Shown: positions 1 through 5,859 of the stretch, one piece after another
How positions within the stretch are numbered: position 1 is the first letter of the stretch
How the letters are laid out: every line of letters starts with the position of its first letter
Assembly: GCA_900770705.1 (NCBI GenBank)
Contig: CAAGLF010000015.1
Span: 1-6,195, forward strand
Length of the DNA: 6,195 bases
DNA from: Bacteroidaceae bacterium
GTDB taxonomy: Bacteria > Bacteroidota > Bacteroidia > Bacteroidales > Bacteroidaceae
Direction: 5' to 3'
Notes under the pieces: model-generated
Seen by the model: the letters and a program-made list of their open reading frames with translations, nothing else
The model's database searches: none
Told to the model about the DNA's origin: nothing
Position numbers and translations under genes: made by a program

Positions 1-79
1 CATCATCCACAGGGGCAGCGCGAAAGCCCGCCACCAGAGCCAACGTCCTGCCCCCTTCACATTCAATCAAACATCCATT
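1..79. other. Leader of unknown nature upstream of the lipoprotein gene
   Basis: No gene can be supported here. One forward frame (from base 3) stays open and stops with a TGA overlapping the ATG at 80, so the tail of an upstream gene coupled to the lipoprotein is possible. The translated residues resemble nothing I recognise. No TAnnTTTG box is present, so the promoter of the following gene probably lies further upstream or the gene is inside an operon. The last 20 bases before the ATG are A/T/C rich with no strong Shine-Dalgarno, as is usual in Bacteroidota. Confidence 0.3.
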
Positions 80-1102
80 ATGAAAACCCAACTTTCCGCC
101 CTGTTCGCCGGACTCTGCCTCACGGTTGGCCTCGTGGCCTGCGACGACGAACTGGTAAAATCAGACTACGACCGCCTGCCCTCGGGCCAGTTACTGCCTG
201 AAGTCGTCACCGGCGGCGTCACTATGAACTTCGGAACATCGGCCATCCTGCAGCTGACGGCCACCGCACAGGAGGGCATGCCTATCAAGGACTGCGGCAT
301 ACTGGTCAGCACAGATACCCTGCCCAGCCTTACCGCCGCCACCACGCTCCGCTGCAAGGCGGCAGAGCTCTCGGACGAAGGGCAGGCAAGCGTCGATGCC
401 ACCGGGCTCAGCGACTCCACCACCTACTACTACCGCGCCTATGCCTATACCGACAATGGCATTGCCTACGGCGAGACCAGAAGCTTCTATACCAACAGCA
501 GCGGCATCGAGCGGCTGCCGGACTACATACTCGATACGGCCGACCGTACGATGGCTGCGGCCGACGACTTCCAGACGCCCCAGCTGGAGGGCAGCGAGGG
601 CGACCCCTTCACACCCTGCAACCTGGCCATCCTCGGCCAGCGTTCCCTGTGGGGATGGGTGAGCACCACCTTCGACGTCAACCTGCTCTTCAGCCAGGGC
701 AACGGGTCTCTGGCCGGAGATGTCGACAACCTGCTCGTACTGACCGCCGACCTCAGCGGACGCTACTTCCCGCAGTTGCAGCTGACGGCCTTCAACCTGG
801 CGTCTGCCTTCGGCCCCGACTATGCCGACCTGGCGGGTAACTTCGAAGTCTACGTGCAGCCGGCTTCCGACGAAGAAGCGGCTGACCTCTCGGCAGCCAC
901 CCTGATCGGCACGGGTGAGTTTCCCACCGACCCCAACGATCCCGAGCAGGGATTCAAGTCGTTTACCTTCGAGATTCCCAGCAGTTTCAACGGACTTACC
1001 CACATCATCGTCCGCAACCGGAGCTGGCTGGGCGACACAGATGGCAACCTCGGTCTCGTCATCGTAGACTATCAGCTCAGCTCTCTCTACCGCACTGAAT
1101 AG
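80..1102 (+). CDS. Surface-exposed lipoprotein with FN3-like domain, function unknown
   Basis: This gene encodes a 340-residue predicted outer-membrane lipoprotein. The N-terminus is a typical lipoprotein signal: MKT, a hydrophobic stretch, then the lipobox LVAC with Cys21 as the acylated residue. Asp-Asp-Glu directly after the Cys resembles the Bacteroidota lipoprotein export signal, which suggests exposure on the outer face of the cell. Residues about 45-140 look like a fibronectin-III-type beta sandwich of the kind common in Bacteroidales surface proteins, with a 'LSDSTTYYYRAYAYTDNG' strand and a closing YGETRSFYT strand. Residues about 145-340 form a second, beta-rich domain that I do not recognise. 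It has conserved-looking aromatic strands (RSLWGWVSTTFDVN, LTHIIVRNRSWLG) and might be a carbohydrate- or protein-binding jelly roll, but that is a guess. The ATG at 80 is the only start that gives an intact signal peptide. The gene is monocistronic at its 3' end, because a strong terminator follows 27 bp after the stop. Confidence 0.88.
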   Translation: MKTQLSALFAGLCLTVGLVACDDELVKSDYDRLPSGQLLPEVVTGGVTMNFGTSAILQLTATAQEGMPIKDCGILVSTDTLPSLTAATTLRCKAAELSDEGQASVDATGLSDSTTYYYRAYAYTDNGIAYGETRSFYTNSSGIERLPDYILDTADRTMAAADDFQTPQLEGSEGDPFTPCNLAILGQRSLWGWVSTTFDVNLLFSQGNGSLAGDVDNLLVLTADLSGRYFPQLQLTAFNLASAFGPDYADLAGNFEVYVQPASDEEAADLSAATLIGTGEFPTDPNDPEQGFKSFTFEIPSSFNGLTHIIVRNRSWLGDTDGNLGLVIVDYQLSSLYRTE

Positions 1103-1129
1103 GCAGCCACCGCTGTCTGCCTGTCTCCA

Positions 1130-1163
1130 CGAGGCTGTGTCGTTATCGGCACAGCCTCGTTTT
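1130..1163 (+). terminator. Rho-independent terminator of the lipoprotein gene
   Basis: CGAGGCTGTG (from 1130) pairs with CACAGCCTCG (ending 1159). The stem extends inward by TCG/CGG, giving about 13 bp including one G-T pair, with the four-base loop TTAT at 1143-1146. It is followed by TTTT (1160-1163) on the plus strand. It separates the lipoprotein gene from the recombinase gene. Confidence 0.88.
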
Positions 1164-1253
1164 CGTATTCCCCGGGCCCACTGTCCGTGAGCCGCTGCCC
1201 CGGCCGCGACCATCCGCCGCCGCGCCTCCAGGCCAGGAAAGCCCGCAGTTGCC

Positions 1254-1261
1254 TATCTTTG
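1254..1261 (+). promoter_or_regulatory. Bacteroidota -7 box (TATCTTTG) for the recombinase gene
   Basis: TATCTTTG matches the Bacteroidota primary sigma -7 consensus TAnnTTTG exactly and lies 27 bp before the recombinase ATG, so the transcript would have a short leader of about 20 nt. No clear TTTG -33 element is seen 19-22 bp upstream, where the sequence is GC rich. The promoter may therefore be weak or depend on an activator. Confidence 0.6.
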
Positions 1262-1288
1262 TCCCCTCACCGTCTAAACCATTTCACT

Positions 1289-2530
1289 ATGGAAAAACAA
1301 AAGAGACTGACTTTCTGTGTCCGCTTCTTCCTCAAGTACGACGCCCACAGAACCGAAGGAAGAAGCCCCCTGCTGCTACGTGTCACCATCGACGGGCTCC
1401 ACCGCCAAACGTCCATCGGCCTCTCCATCGCGCCACACCAGTGGCGGCAGAAGGCGCAGCGCGCGGTAGGCACAGGAGCCGCCGCCCTCAACGACGCCCT
1501 GACCGCCTGGCGCCGGCGGGCAGAAGAAGTGTTCTGCCGGCTGCTCTTCCTAGTGGAGCGTCGCCCCACGGCCGACGAAGTAATAGACCGTATGCTGGGA
1601 CGAAAGCGAAGCACAGGGCTCGTGGCCTACTTCCGCAGGCACAATGCCGCCTTTGCTGCCCGCGTACCGGCAGAGCGGGCCCACAGCAGTCTGAACAAAT
1701 ACCACCTCTGCCTCCGCCATCTCTGCAGCTTCCTGCAGGCAAGGCGCCACACTGCCGAACTCCCCATTGCCGACGCCGACGCCACCCTCCTCACCTCCTT
1801 TGCCGACTATCTGCACGGCAGCAAAGGCTTCCTCACAGGCACAGTCAGGCTCTACCTCTCGGCCCTCTGCCACGTACTGCTCTGCGCCGCCCGCGAAGGT
1901 CTCCCCATACGCCCGCTCCGCCTGCCCGAAACCATCCCACGGAGAGGCCGCACCCTGCTCTCCACCCTCGACATATCCGGGGTGCGCCGGCTCCTCGCCC
2001 TGCCCCTGGCCAACAGCATGGCACGGGTACGCGACGCCTTCGTGCTGGCCTGCTTCACCGGACTCTCCTATGCCGATATGGCCACCCTCCACCCCGACCA
2101 CCTGCAGCGCGACACCAACGGACGCACCTGGATCATACAGCCCAGACGGAAAACGGGCCAGCCCTCCGTCATACCCCTGACACAAGAGGCACAGACACTC
2201 ATACGCCATCTGCAGCATCCAGCCCACCGGCAAGCCCCGCCGCCACCAGCAGACAGCCCGCTGCTGCCGCGACTTCCCGACCTGCGCACCTGCAACCGCC
2301 TGCTGCAAAGGCTGGAGCGCGCGGCCACTACCGGCTGCCACCTCCACTTCCACCTGGCACGCCACACCTTTGCCACGATGGCCCTCACGGCCGGCATACC
2401 CATCGAAAGCGTCAGCCGAATGCTGGGACACGCCCACACACGCACCACAGAGATGTACGCCCGCGTCACCATCCATAAGCTGTCTGGCGACGCACGGCGC
2501 CTGGAAGAACTCTTCGTCGGCGGGAAGTAG
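1289..2530 (+). CDS. Tyrosine recombinase / integrase, CTnDOT IntDOT-like
   Basis: This is a 413-residue site-specific tyrosine recombinase that breaks and rejoins DNA through a 3'-phosphotyrosine link. I chose the start at 1289 (MEKQKRLTF). The upstream in-frame ATG at 1187 would add 34 Pro/Arg-rich residues and lies before the TATCTTTG promoter. Residues about 7-65 form the N-terminal arm-type DNA-binding domain (LLLRVTIDG ... GLSIAPHQW). Residues about 108-208 form the SAM-like core-binding domain, and about 225-400 the catalytic domain. Active-site residues seen are Lys288 (RRKTG), His355 and Arg358 (HLARH), His381 (LGHAH) and nucleophile Tyr390 (EMYARV). The usual first catalytic Arg is replaced by Ser260 in CFTGLSYADM, a change known from IntDOT, whose length (about 411 residues) is also close. 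No excisionase, relaxase or transfer gene is visible nearby, so this may be an orphan integrase, an islet integrase or a DNA-inversion enzyme. A palindrome array begins about 23 bp after the stop. Confidence 0.94.
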   Translation: MEKQKRLTFCVRFFLKYDAHRTEGRSPLLLRVTIDGLHRQTSIGLSIAPHQWRQKAQRAVGTGAAALNDALTAWRRRAEEVFCRLLFLVERRPTADEVIDRMLGRKRSTGLVAYFRRHNAAFAARVPAERAHSSLNKYHLCLRHLCSFLQARRHTAELPIADADATLLTSFADYLHGSKGFLTGTVRLYLSALCHVLLCAAREGLPIRPLRLPETIPRRGRTLLSTLDISGVRRLLALPLANSMARVRDAFVLACFTGLSYADMATLHPDHLQRDTNGRTWIIQPRRKTGQPSVIPLTQEAQTLIRHLQHPAHRQAPPPPADSPLLPRLPDLRTCNRLLQRLERAATTGCHLHFHLARHTFATMALTAGIPIESVSRMLGHAHTRTTEMYARVTIHKLSGDARRLEELFVGGK

Positions 2531-2552
2531 GGCCACGCCAGGCCCGCGCTCC

Positions 2553-2640
2553 GCCCATACCGGGGCCCGTCGTGCCCGACAATGGGCCCCATCCTTGCCG
2601 ATGGCGGGCCCCACCATCGGGCACGATGGGCTCCACCTTA
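2553..2640. repeat. Palindrome array 1: four GGGCCC-core units at 21-22 bp spacing
   Basis: Cores lie at 2563 (GGGCCC), 2584 (GGGCCC), 2606 (GGGCCC) and 2628 (GGGCTC), so the spacing is 21, 22 and 22 bp. Unit 3 is a near-perfect dyad at 2598-2620: CCGATGG pairs with CCATCGG around GGGcCCC, with one C/A mismatch. Units 1 and 2 can pair with each other: GGGGCCC 2562-2568 with GGGCCCC 2584-2590, and inner GTCG with CGAC. The array begins about 23 bp after the recombinase stop, so it is transcribed as that gene's 3' end unless transcription stops earlier. It shares units with array 2 at 5860-5966. Open frames run through it, but the 22-bp period shifts the frame at each unit, so it is not read as protein. 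Confidence 0.85.
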
Positions 2641-2683
2641 CCCCACACCGCCGGGAGCTGCACACCGCCTCCGGTCCGGACAT

Positions 2684-2716
2684 AAAGAAAAAAGGCCTAT
2701 CCTCCCGGACAGGCCT
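2684..2716 (-). terminator. Rho-independent terminator, end of the minus-strand unit
   Basis: Read on the minus strand, AGGCCTGTCC (2716-2707) pairs with GGATAGGCCT (2702-2693) through ten base pairs including one G-U, around a four-base GGGA loop. A run of Ts (2692-2688, then CTTT) follows. This is a canonical terminator oriented for the secreted-protein/small-peptide unit. It also insulates that unit from convergent transcription of the recombinase. Confidence 0.85.
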
Positions 2717-2769
2717 GCATCACTTACATCTTTAATTATTGATTTTCTATACCTTTAGGATGCAAATCC
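2717..2769. other. AT-rich non-coding spacer between two terminators
   Basis: This is a short AT-rich island in otherwise GC-rich DNA, lying between the two minus-strand terminator hairpins. A TACCTTTA sequence near 2750 resembles a plus-strand TAnnTTTG box but lacks the final G and has no gene to serve. I see no ORF in it. Confidence 0.4.
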
Positions 2770-2802
2770 CAAAGAAACAGAGTGCCCGCCGCTGCGGGCA
2801 CT
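2770..2802 (-). terminator. Probable first terminator hairpin after the small ORF
   Basis: AGTGCCCGC pairs with GCGGGCACT (2781-2789 and 2794-2802), giving nine base pairs around a four-base loop. On the minus strand it is followed by CTGTTTCTTT, a broken T tract, so it may terminate only partly and be backed up by the stronger terminator at 2684-2716. On the plus strand only TT follows, so it is less convincing in that direction. Confidence 0.55.
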
Positions 2803-2815
2803 TTCCCTGAAGGCA

Positions 2816-2854
2816 GGGAGCGGCGGCAACGGGCACGACCGCTCCCCGCCCGTT
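2816..2854 (-). other. Overlapping, mutually exclusive hairpins 3' of the small ORF
   Basis: GGGAGCGG (2816-2823) pairs with CCGCTCCC (2839-2846), and AACGGGC (2828-2834) pairs with GCCCGTT (2848-2854). The pairings interlock. With only one base between the last two arms a classic pseudoknot looks strained, so two alternative folds are more likely. The element sits 9 bp after the small-ORF stop in the transcribed 3' region of the minus-strand unit. It may protect the 3' end or modulate termination; its function is unproven. Confidence 0.4.
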
Positions 2855-2862
2855 ACACAGAC

Positions 2863-3036
2863 TTAGTCTTCGTCGGCGGACGTCCAGCTTTCGCTGCTCC
2901 AGCCCTTCTTGTCGGAGAACTGGGTGTCCACACCCTTGCTGCTGTCAATGGTGATCGACTCTGTAGAGCCGGCCAGCATCTGCCCGACACACAGGTCAAT
3001 GCACTGCTGGGCAGGGATGATATAGGTCTTTTTCAT
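2863..3036 (-). CDS. Small peptide gene, 57 residues, MKKTYIIP type
   Basis: The ATG at 3036 opens a 57-codon frame ending in TAA at 2863-2865. The peptide starts MKKTYIIPAQQ, has a hydrophobic segment with Cys12 and Cys16 and MLAGST at 20-25, then a polar part with Trp46 and Trp51 and an acidic end (SADED). From memory, short Bacteroidales proteins often start MKKxYxxP and carry an L-L/A-G-S step around residue 20-25. They are poorly characterised and look like a leader followed by a polar core. The gene lies 47 bp after the stop of the large secreted-protein gene on the same strand with no terminator between them, so it is probably co-transcribed. An A-rich stretch (AAAAAACGCAACGAAG) precedes the ATG, as is common in this phylum. 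The function is unknown. A secreted or modified peptide, or a partner of the upstream protein, would fit but is only inference. Confidence 0.75.
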   Translation of the reverse strand: MKKTYIIPAQQCIDLCVGQMLAGSTESITIDSSKGVDTQFSDKKGWSSESWTSADED

Positions 3037-3083
3037 AACTTCGTTGCGTTTTTTATCATTGCTCTTGCGGACAGACTGCCCGA

Positions 3084-5429
3084 TTATTTCACGATGAACT
3101 TACGGCCGTTCTGAATGTAGATGCCGCCCTTTTGGGCCTTCACTACGCGGCGGCCGCTGAGGTCGAACAGGGGAGCGGAGGCACTGCTTTCGCTCTGCAG
3201 GCCCTCGATGGACGTCACGCCGCCGAAGACGAGCTGCATACCGGCTGCACCACCTCCCGTAGGAACAGCCGAAGCGGGCAGATAAGCCTTGTTGGCTGCC
3301 AGGTCGGTGCCGTTGAAAGTATAGAAGCCAATGCCATCATTGTTGCCCAACACGAGGTCGCCCTCAGTCTTGGCTGTCGCTACCAGCACACCGCGGAGGT
3401 TGTTGGCCTGAGAGGTGGTGGCGTCGGCGTTGATGGTCAGCGTGGCCGTAGCGCTCTCGCCCTTGAGCACAACGCCGTACTTGGCGGGCACAGCCGCAAC
3501 GGCCGTTGCCGTGGCCTGGCTGGAGGCAGTGGCCTCGACGGCATAAGCCGTGGCGCCGGACACTGTGACGCCGAAGGGCAAATAGGCCGTAGCATAGTAG
3601 GCGCCGCCAACCTCGTTCATTGCCACCTCAATCTCTGTGGCGGGAACAAAGTACCAGGCTCCGTCGCCATTCTTGCTGGCAGAAGCCCAAGCACCCACAC
3701 GGCCGCCGCCATATTGTACCAGGAAGCTACCATTCTTAAGCGTAAACTGACCGCTACCCAAGTCGTTCAAGGTGTAGGCATATTCATCCGTCGTGAACTG
3801 TTCACCATTATACACGTTCTTCAAGTAAGCCTCCTTGTTGGGGGATACAATGGTATACTGACCGGAAGCATTCGTACTGAGTTGCCAAAGCTGATTGACA
3901 TTCTGCTTGCTGTAAACGGCAGATCCCGTCACTTCACCGTTGCTCTGCAGCGTAGCATAGCCACGGGCCACATTCTTCAACAGATAGTACTTACCGCTTT
4001 CGAAAGGTATCGTGCTGTTGCTGCTCTTGAAGGCGGTGACGTCTGCAGCAGAAGCCAGTGCTTCAATGGCACTTTGCTTGTCGGCAGAGTACGTACCCAC
4101 GTAGCCATAAACCGATGTTGCTTCGGCCTTCCATTCTTCCACCAGCTCGCTTTCTTTCACAGCCCTTACGGCAAAGATAGAACCGGCATCACCGATATTT
4201 GCAGTAGAATTCCACGTCTTCAAGGGAATAGGCAGGGTATTCATTCCGCCATGATTGCTGAGATAGTTGCTGGCTGTGCCCTTGATCTTGAAGTAGTAGT
4301 TGCCACTGTTCTGCTCGATTTCGAACCTGGCCAGCTCCGTCACTGCGTCAATCATCGAGGCTTCCGTACCGCTACCCTGAGTAGCACTGCCGACAGCGAG
4401 GTATTTGCTGTTGAGCTTGTTCTGGAAGGTGAAGCCGTCGTACCAGTTGCCTCCGACCGTCCAGGTGTATGCATTGCCGTCAGTCGCTACATTTTCCAGG
4501 GTCAAGGGTGTGCCAATCAGCTGCTGACCGCCTTCACTGGTACCCACCAGCCAAATGGCATTTGCGCGGGTAGTAAGGCCAATCTCTGCGCCGTCGACAA
4601 ACGGGAATGTGCCGCTCACTGTACAAGCGATGTCGTAGGAGTGGCCGGCGTCCCCTTCAGCCACGGTTCCCTCCGGTGCGGAAGCCAGCACATAGGCAGG
4701 CACATTGGGGGCAGGGAATGCCGAACCGATATGGGCAGACAGACTTTCAGACTTCACCGTTGTGCCCTCCATCTGATAGTTATAGGTGATGGTGATCGGG
4801 GTTTCAAAGGTCGTAACCTTGGTAGCGATGGAGCTCTTCACATCAGCATCGATGTTGCCGACTTCCAGGAACAGGAAGCAGTTTCCATTATCAGCGTTCT
4901 GACCGGTATAACCGCCTTCCCAGTTCACTACGCCATGACAGCCTGCCGTTTCCGCCAAATTCACAGCACCGCGACGATTGGTGGAGAGCAGGAAAGGATA
5001 CGTCGTGGCAGATTCATCGGATGCATTCACTTTGGCAGTGGCCGTACCTGTGGTACGAATCTCGATGTCATTGGTCGGGGCGTCCGTCATAGGAATAGCA
5101 CGATTGTCGCCAGTTACGCTTCCCACAAACTTGTTGCCCGCAATACTGTAGATATAGTAATGGCCGCCGTCAGACTTGTAGATGGCGAACTGATAGGCAG
5201 TTTCCGTGGTGCTGTAGGCAATGTCCGTATAACCGGAACCATAGTTGGAAGCCAGGTTGTTCGGTGCACTGGTAGCGTGATACAACAGTGCTTTGCCCGT
5301 TCCACGCGCAGACAAGATGTTATACACTTTGTCATTGGAGAGCCCTTCGAGTGTGGACACCACCGTCTGACCGAGCGCTGTGCCTAAACAAACAAGGCAC
5401 AACGACAGAAAAAGAGTAAATCTTTTCAT
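3084..5429 (-). CDS. Large secreted multi-domain protein with C-terminal sorting-type tail
   Basis: This gene encodes a 781-residue secreted or surface protein. I set the start at 5429 because MKRFTLFLSLCLVCLGTALG is a clean Sec signal peptide, with probable cleavage before Gln21. In-frame ATGs further upstream run through the promoter region. Residues about 30-195, 276-425 and 474-598 look like repeated beta-trefoil (ricin-B-like) modules, e.g. SGKYYLLKNVARGYATLQ ... QLWQL ... YLKNVY. Residues about 206-275 are a small beta domain (ITITYNYQMEGTTVKSESL). About 426-465 are a helical linker. About 600-735 are a beta sandwich beginning YYATAYLPFGVTV. The last residues, 753-781 (FDLSGRRV ... GGIYIQNGRK), match the short C-terminal motif common in Bacteroidales secreted proteins and related to type IX sorting domains. 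No catalytic motif is recognised. Carbohydrate or host-glycan binding is a reasonable guess from the trefoil-like modules, not a demonstration. It is the first gene of the minus-strand unit. Confidence 0.9.
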   Translation of the reverse strand: MKRFTLFLSLCLVCLGTALGQTVVSTLEGLSNDKVYNILSARGTGKALLYHATSAPNNLASNYGSGYTDIAYSTTETAYQFAIYKSDGGHYYIYSIAGNKFVGSVTGDNRAIPMTDAPTNDIEIRTTGTATAKVNASDESATTYPFLLSTNRRGAVNLAETAGCHGVVNWEGGYTGQNADNGNCFLFLEVGNIDADVKSSIATKVTTFETPITITYNYQMEGTTVKSESLSAHIGSAFPAPNVPAYVLASAPEGTVAEGDAGHSYDIACTVSGTFPFVDGAEIGLTTRANAIWLVGTSEGGQQLIGTPLTLENVATDGNAYTWTVGGNWYDGFTFQNKLNSKYLAVGSATQGSGTEASMIDAVTELARFEIEQNSGNYYFKIKGTASNYLSNHGGMNTLPIPLKTWNSTANIGDAGSIFAVRAVKESELVEEWKAEATSVYGYVGTYSADKQSAIEALASAADVTAFKSSNSTIPFESGKYYLLKNVARGYATLQSNGEVTGSAVYSKQNVNQLWQLSTNASGQYTIVSPNKEAYLKNVYNGEQFTTDEYAYTLNDLGSGQFTLKNGSFLVQYGGGRVGAWASASKNGDGAWYFVPATEIEVAMNEVGGAYYATAYLPFGVTVSGATAYAVEATASSQATATAVAAVPAKYGVVLKGESATATLTINADATTSQANNLRGVLVATAKTEGDLVLGNNDGIGFYTFNGTDLAANKAYLPASAVPTGGGAAGMQLVFGGVTSIEGLQSESSASAPLFDLSGRRVVKAQKGGIYIQNGRKFIVK

Positions 5430-5464
5430 TAGGTTTGAGTGATTAGAATTGAACAAATAATTTG

Positions 5465-5477
5465 GATGTTTGCAGAA
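5465..5477. repeat. Second copy of the operator-like sequence in the 5' leader
   Basis: GATGTTTGCAGAA repeats the left part of the promoter dyad (GATGTTTTGCAGAA at 5542-5555) with a single one-base deletion, 77 bp downstream in the transcribed leader of the secreted-protein gene. It could be an auxiliary binding site for the same regulator or a chance or relic duplication. Confidence 0.4.
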
Positions 5478-5533
5478 TAGATGAAGCATAGATGCCGGTC
5501 GTCGCGCGCGAAAGGGCGCACGATAAGTCGCGG

Positions 5534-5564
5534 CAAATGTAGATGTTTTGCAGAACATCACAAA
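5534..5564 (-). promoter_or_regulatory. Bacteroidota-type promoter of the secreted-protein unit
   Basis: On the minus strand, TTTG (5564-5561) is followed after exactly 19 bp by TACATTTG (5541-5534). This fits the Bacteroidota -33 TTTG and -7 TAnnTTTG arrangement. Transcription would begin near 5527-5531, giving a leader of about 100 nt before the ATG at 5429. A second TAACTTTG box at 5591-5584 has no properly spaced -33 partner and is a weaker candidate. Confidence 0.75.
5542..5559. promoter_or_regulatory. 18-bp dyad operator between the -33 and -7 boxes
   Basis: GATGTTTTGCAGAACATC is an inverted repeat in which eight of nine base pairs match; the single exception is T/G flanking the central TGCA. 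It fills the whole spacer between the two promoter elements, where a bound dimer would block polymerase or, if it distorts DNA, activate it. A near copy of its left part occurs at 5465-5477. The regulator is not in the window. Confidence 0.55.
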
Positions 5565-5565
5565 T

Positions 5566-5859
5566 CACCCCCCAATTTTAACACAAAGTTAACAGTTTTA
5601 AGAGCGAAAACAGCATTACCTTTTCATAAAAACACGGTTTCTTCCGCGTGGGCCGCGGGCTGCGATGGCGGAAGGAAAGGACTGAAAAAAGGGCAGGCGG
5701 CGGGAGGAACAGGGGCAGGCGGGGGAACGGACGGGACTATTTGCGGGAATCCGCTACGCAAACTGCGGGAAGCGGCGAGGGGAAGCGTGGGAGGCAAGAA
5801 AGGGAAGCGCAGGAAAGAAGAAAGGAATATGCAGAAAACGAAAGAGGAAAGTGCGGGAA
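5566..5859. other. Gene-free region with purine-rich tract upstream of array 2
   Basis: No convincing gene is seen. Bases 5570-5640 are AT rich and include the inverted repeat TTAAC/GTTAA (5578-5592). From about 5660 the plus strand becomes strongly purine rich; between 5769 and 5860 only about 13 bases are pyrimidines. A forward frame stays open from 5481 to 6125, but it begins in the leader of the opposite gene and runs through the palindrome array. Its product is a low-complexity Gly/Arg/Lys string, so I do not call it. Confidence 0.5.

Noticed and set aside
191..1213. 340-codon minus-strand frame antisense to the lipoprotein
   Set aside because: It would run through the lipoprotein terminator and has low-complexity Gly/Ala/Val composition. 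The plus strand has a clear lipoprotein signal.
1187..1288. Upstream start giving a 447-residue recombinase
   Set aside because: The extra 34 residues are Pro/Arg rich, unlike the family's N-terminus, and would require transcription from before the TATCTTTG box.
2553..2640. CRISPR array
   Set aside because: The units are too short, the 'spacers' of 15-16 bp are themselves complementary across cores, and no cas genes are present.
1550..2683. 377-codon minus-strand frame antisense to the recombinase
   Set aside because: It overlaps all catalytic motifs of a well-recognised recombinase and starts within the palindrome array; it is a shadow of GC-rich coding DNA.
3132..5387. Very long open frame (751 codons) on the plus strand antisense to the secreted protein
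   Set aside because: The minus-strand frame has a promoter, signal peptide, modular domains and a sorting tail. The antisense product lacks these and shows the scrambled composition expected of a codon-bias shadow.
5584..5591. TAACTTTG as the main promoter -7 box of the secreted-protein gene
   Set aside because: The box fits the consensus but lacks a TTTG element at 19-22 bp, whereas the box at 5534-5541 has one at exactly 19 bp. It is kept only as an alternative.
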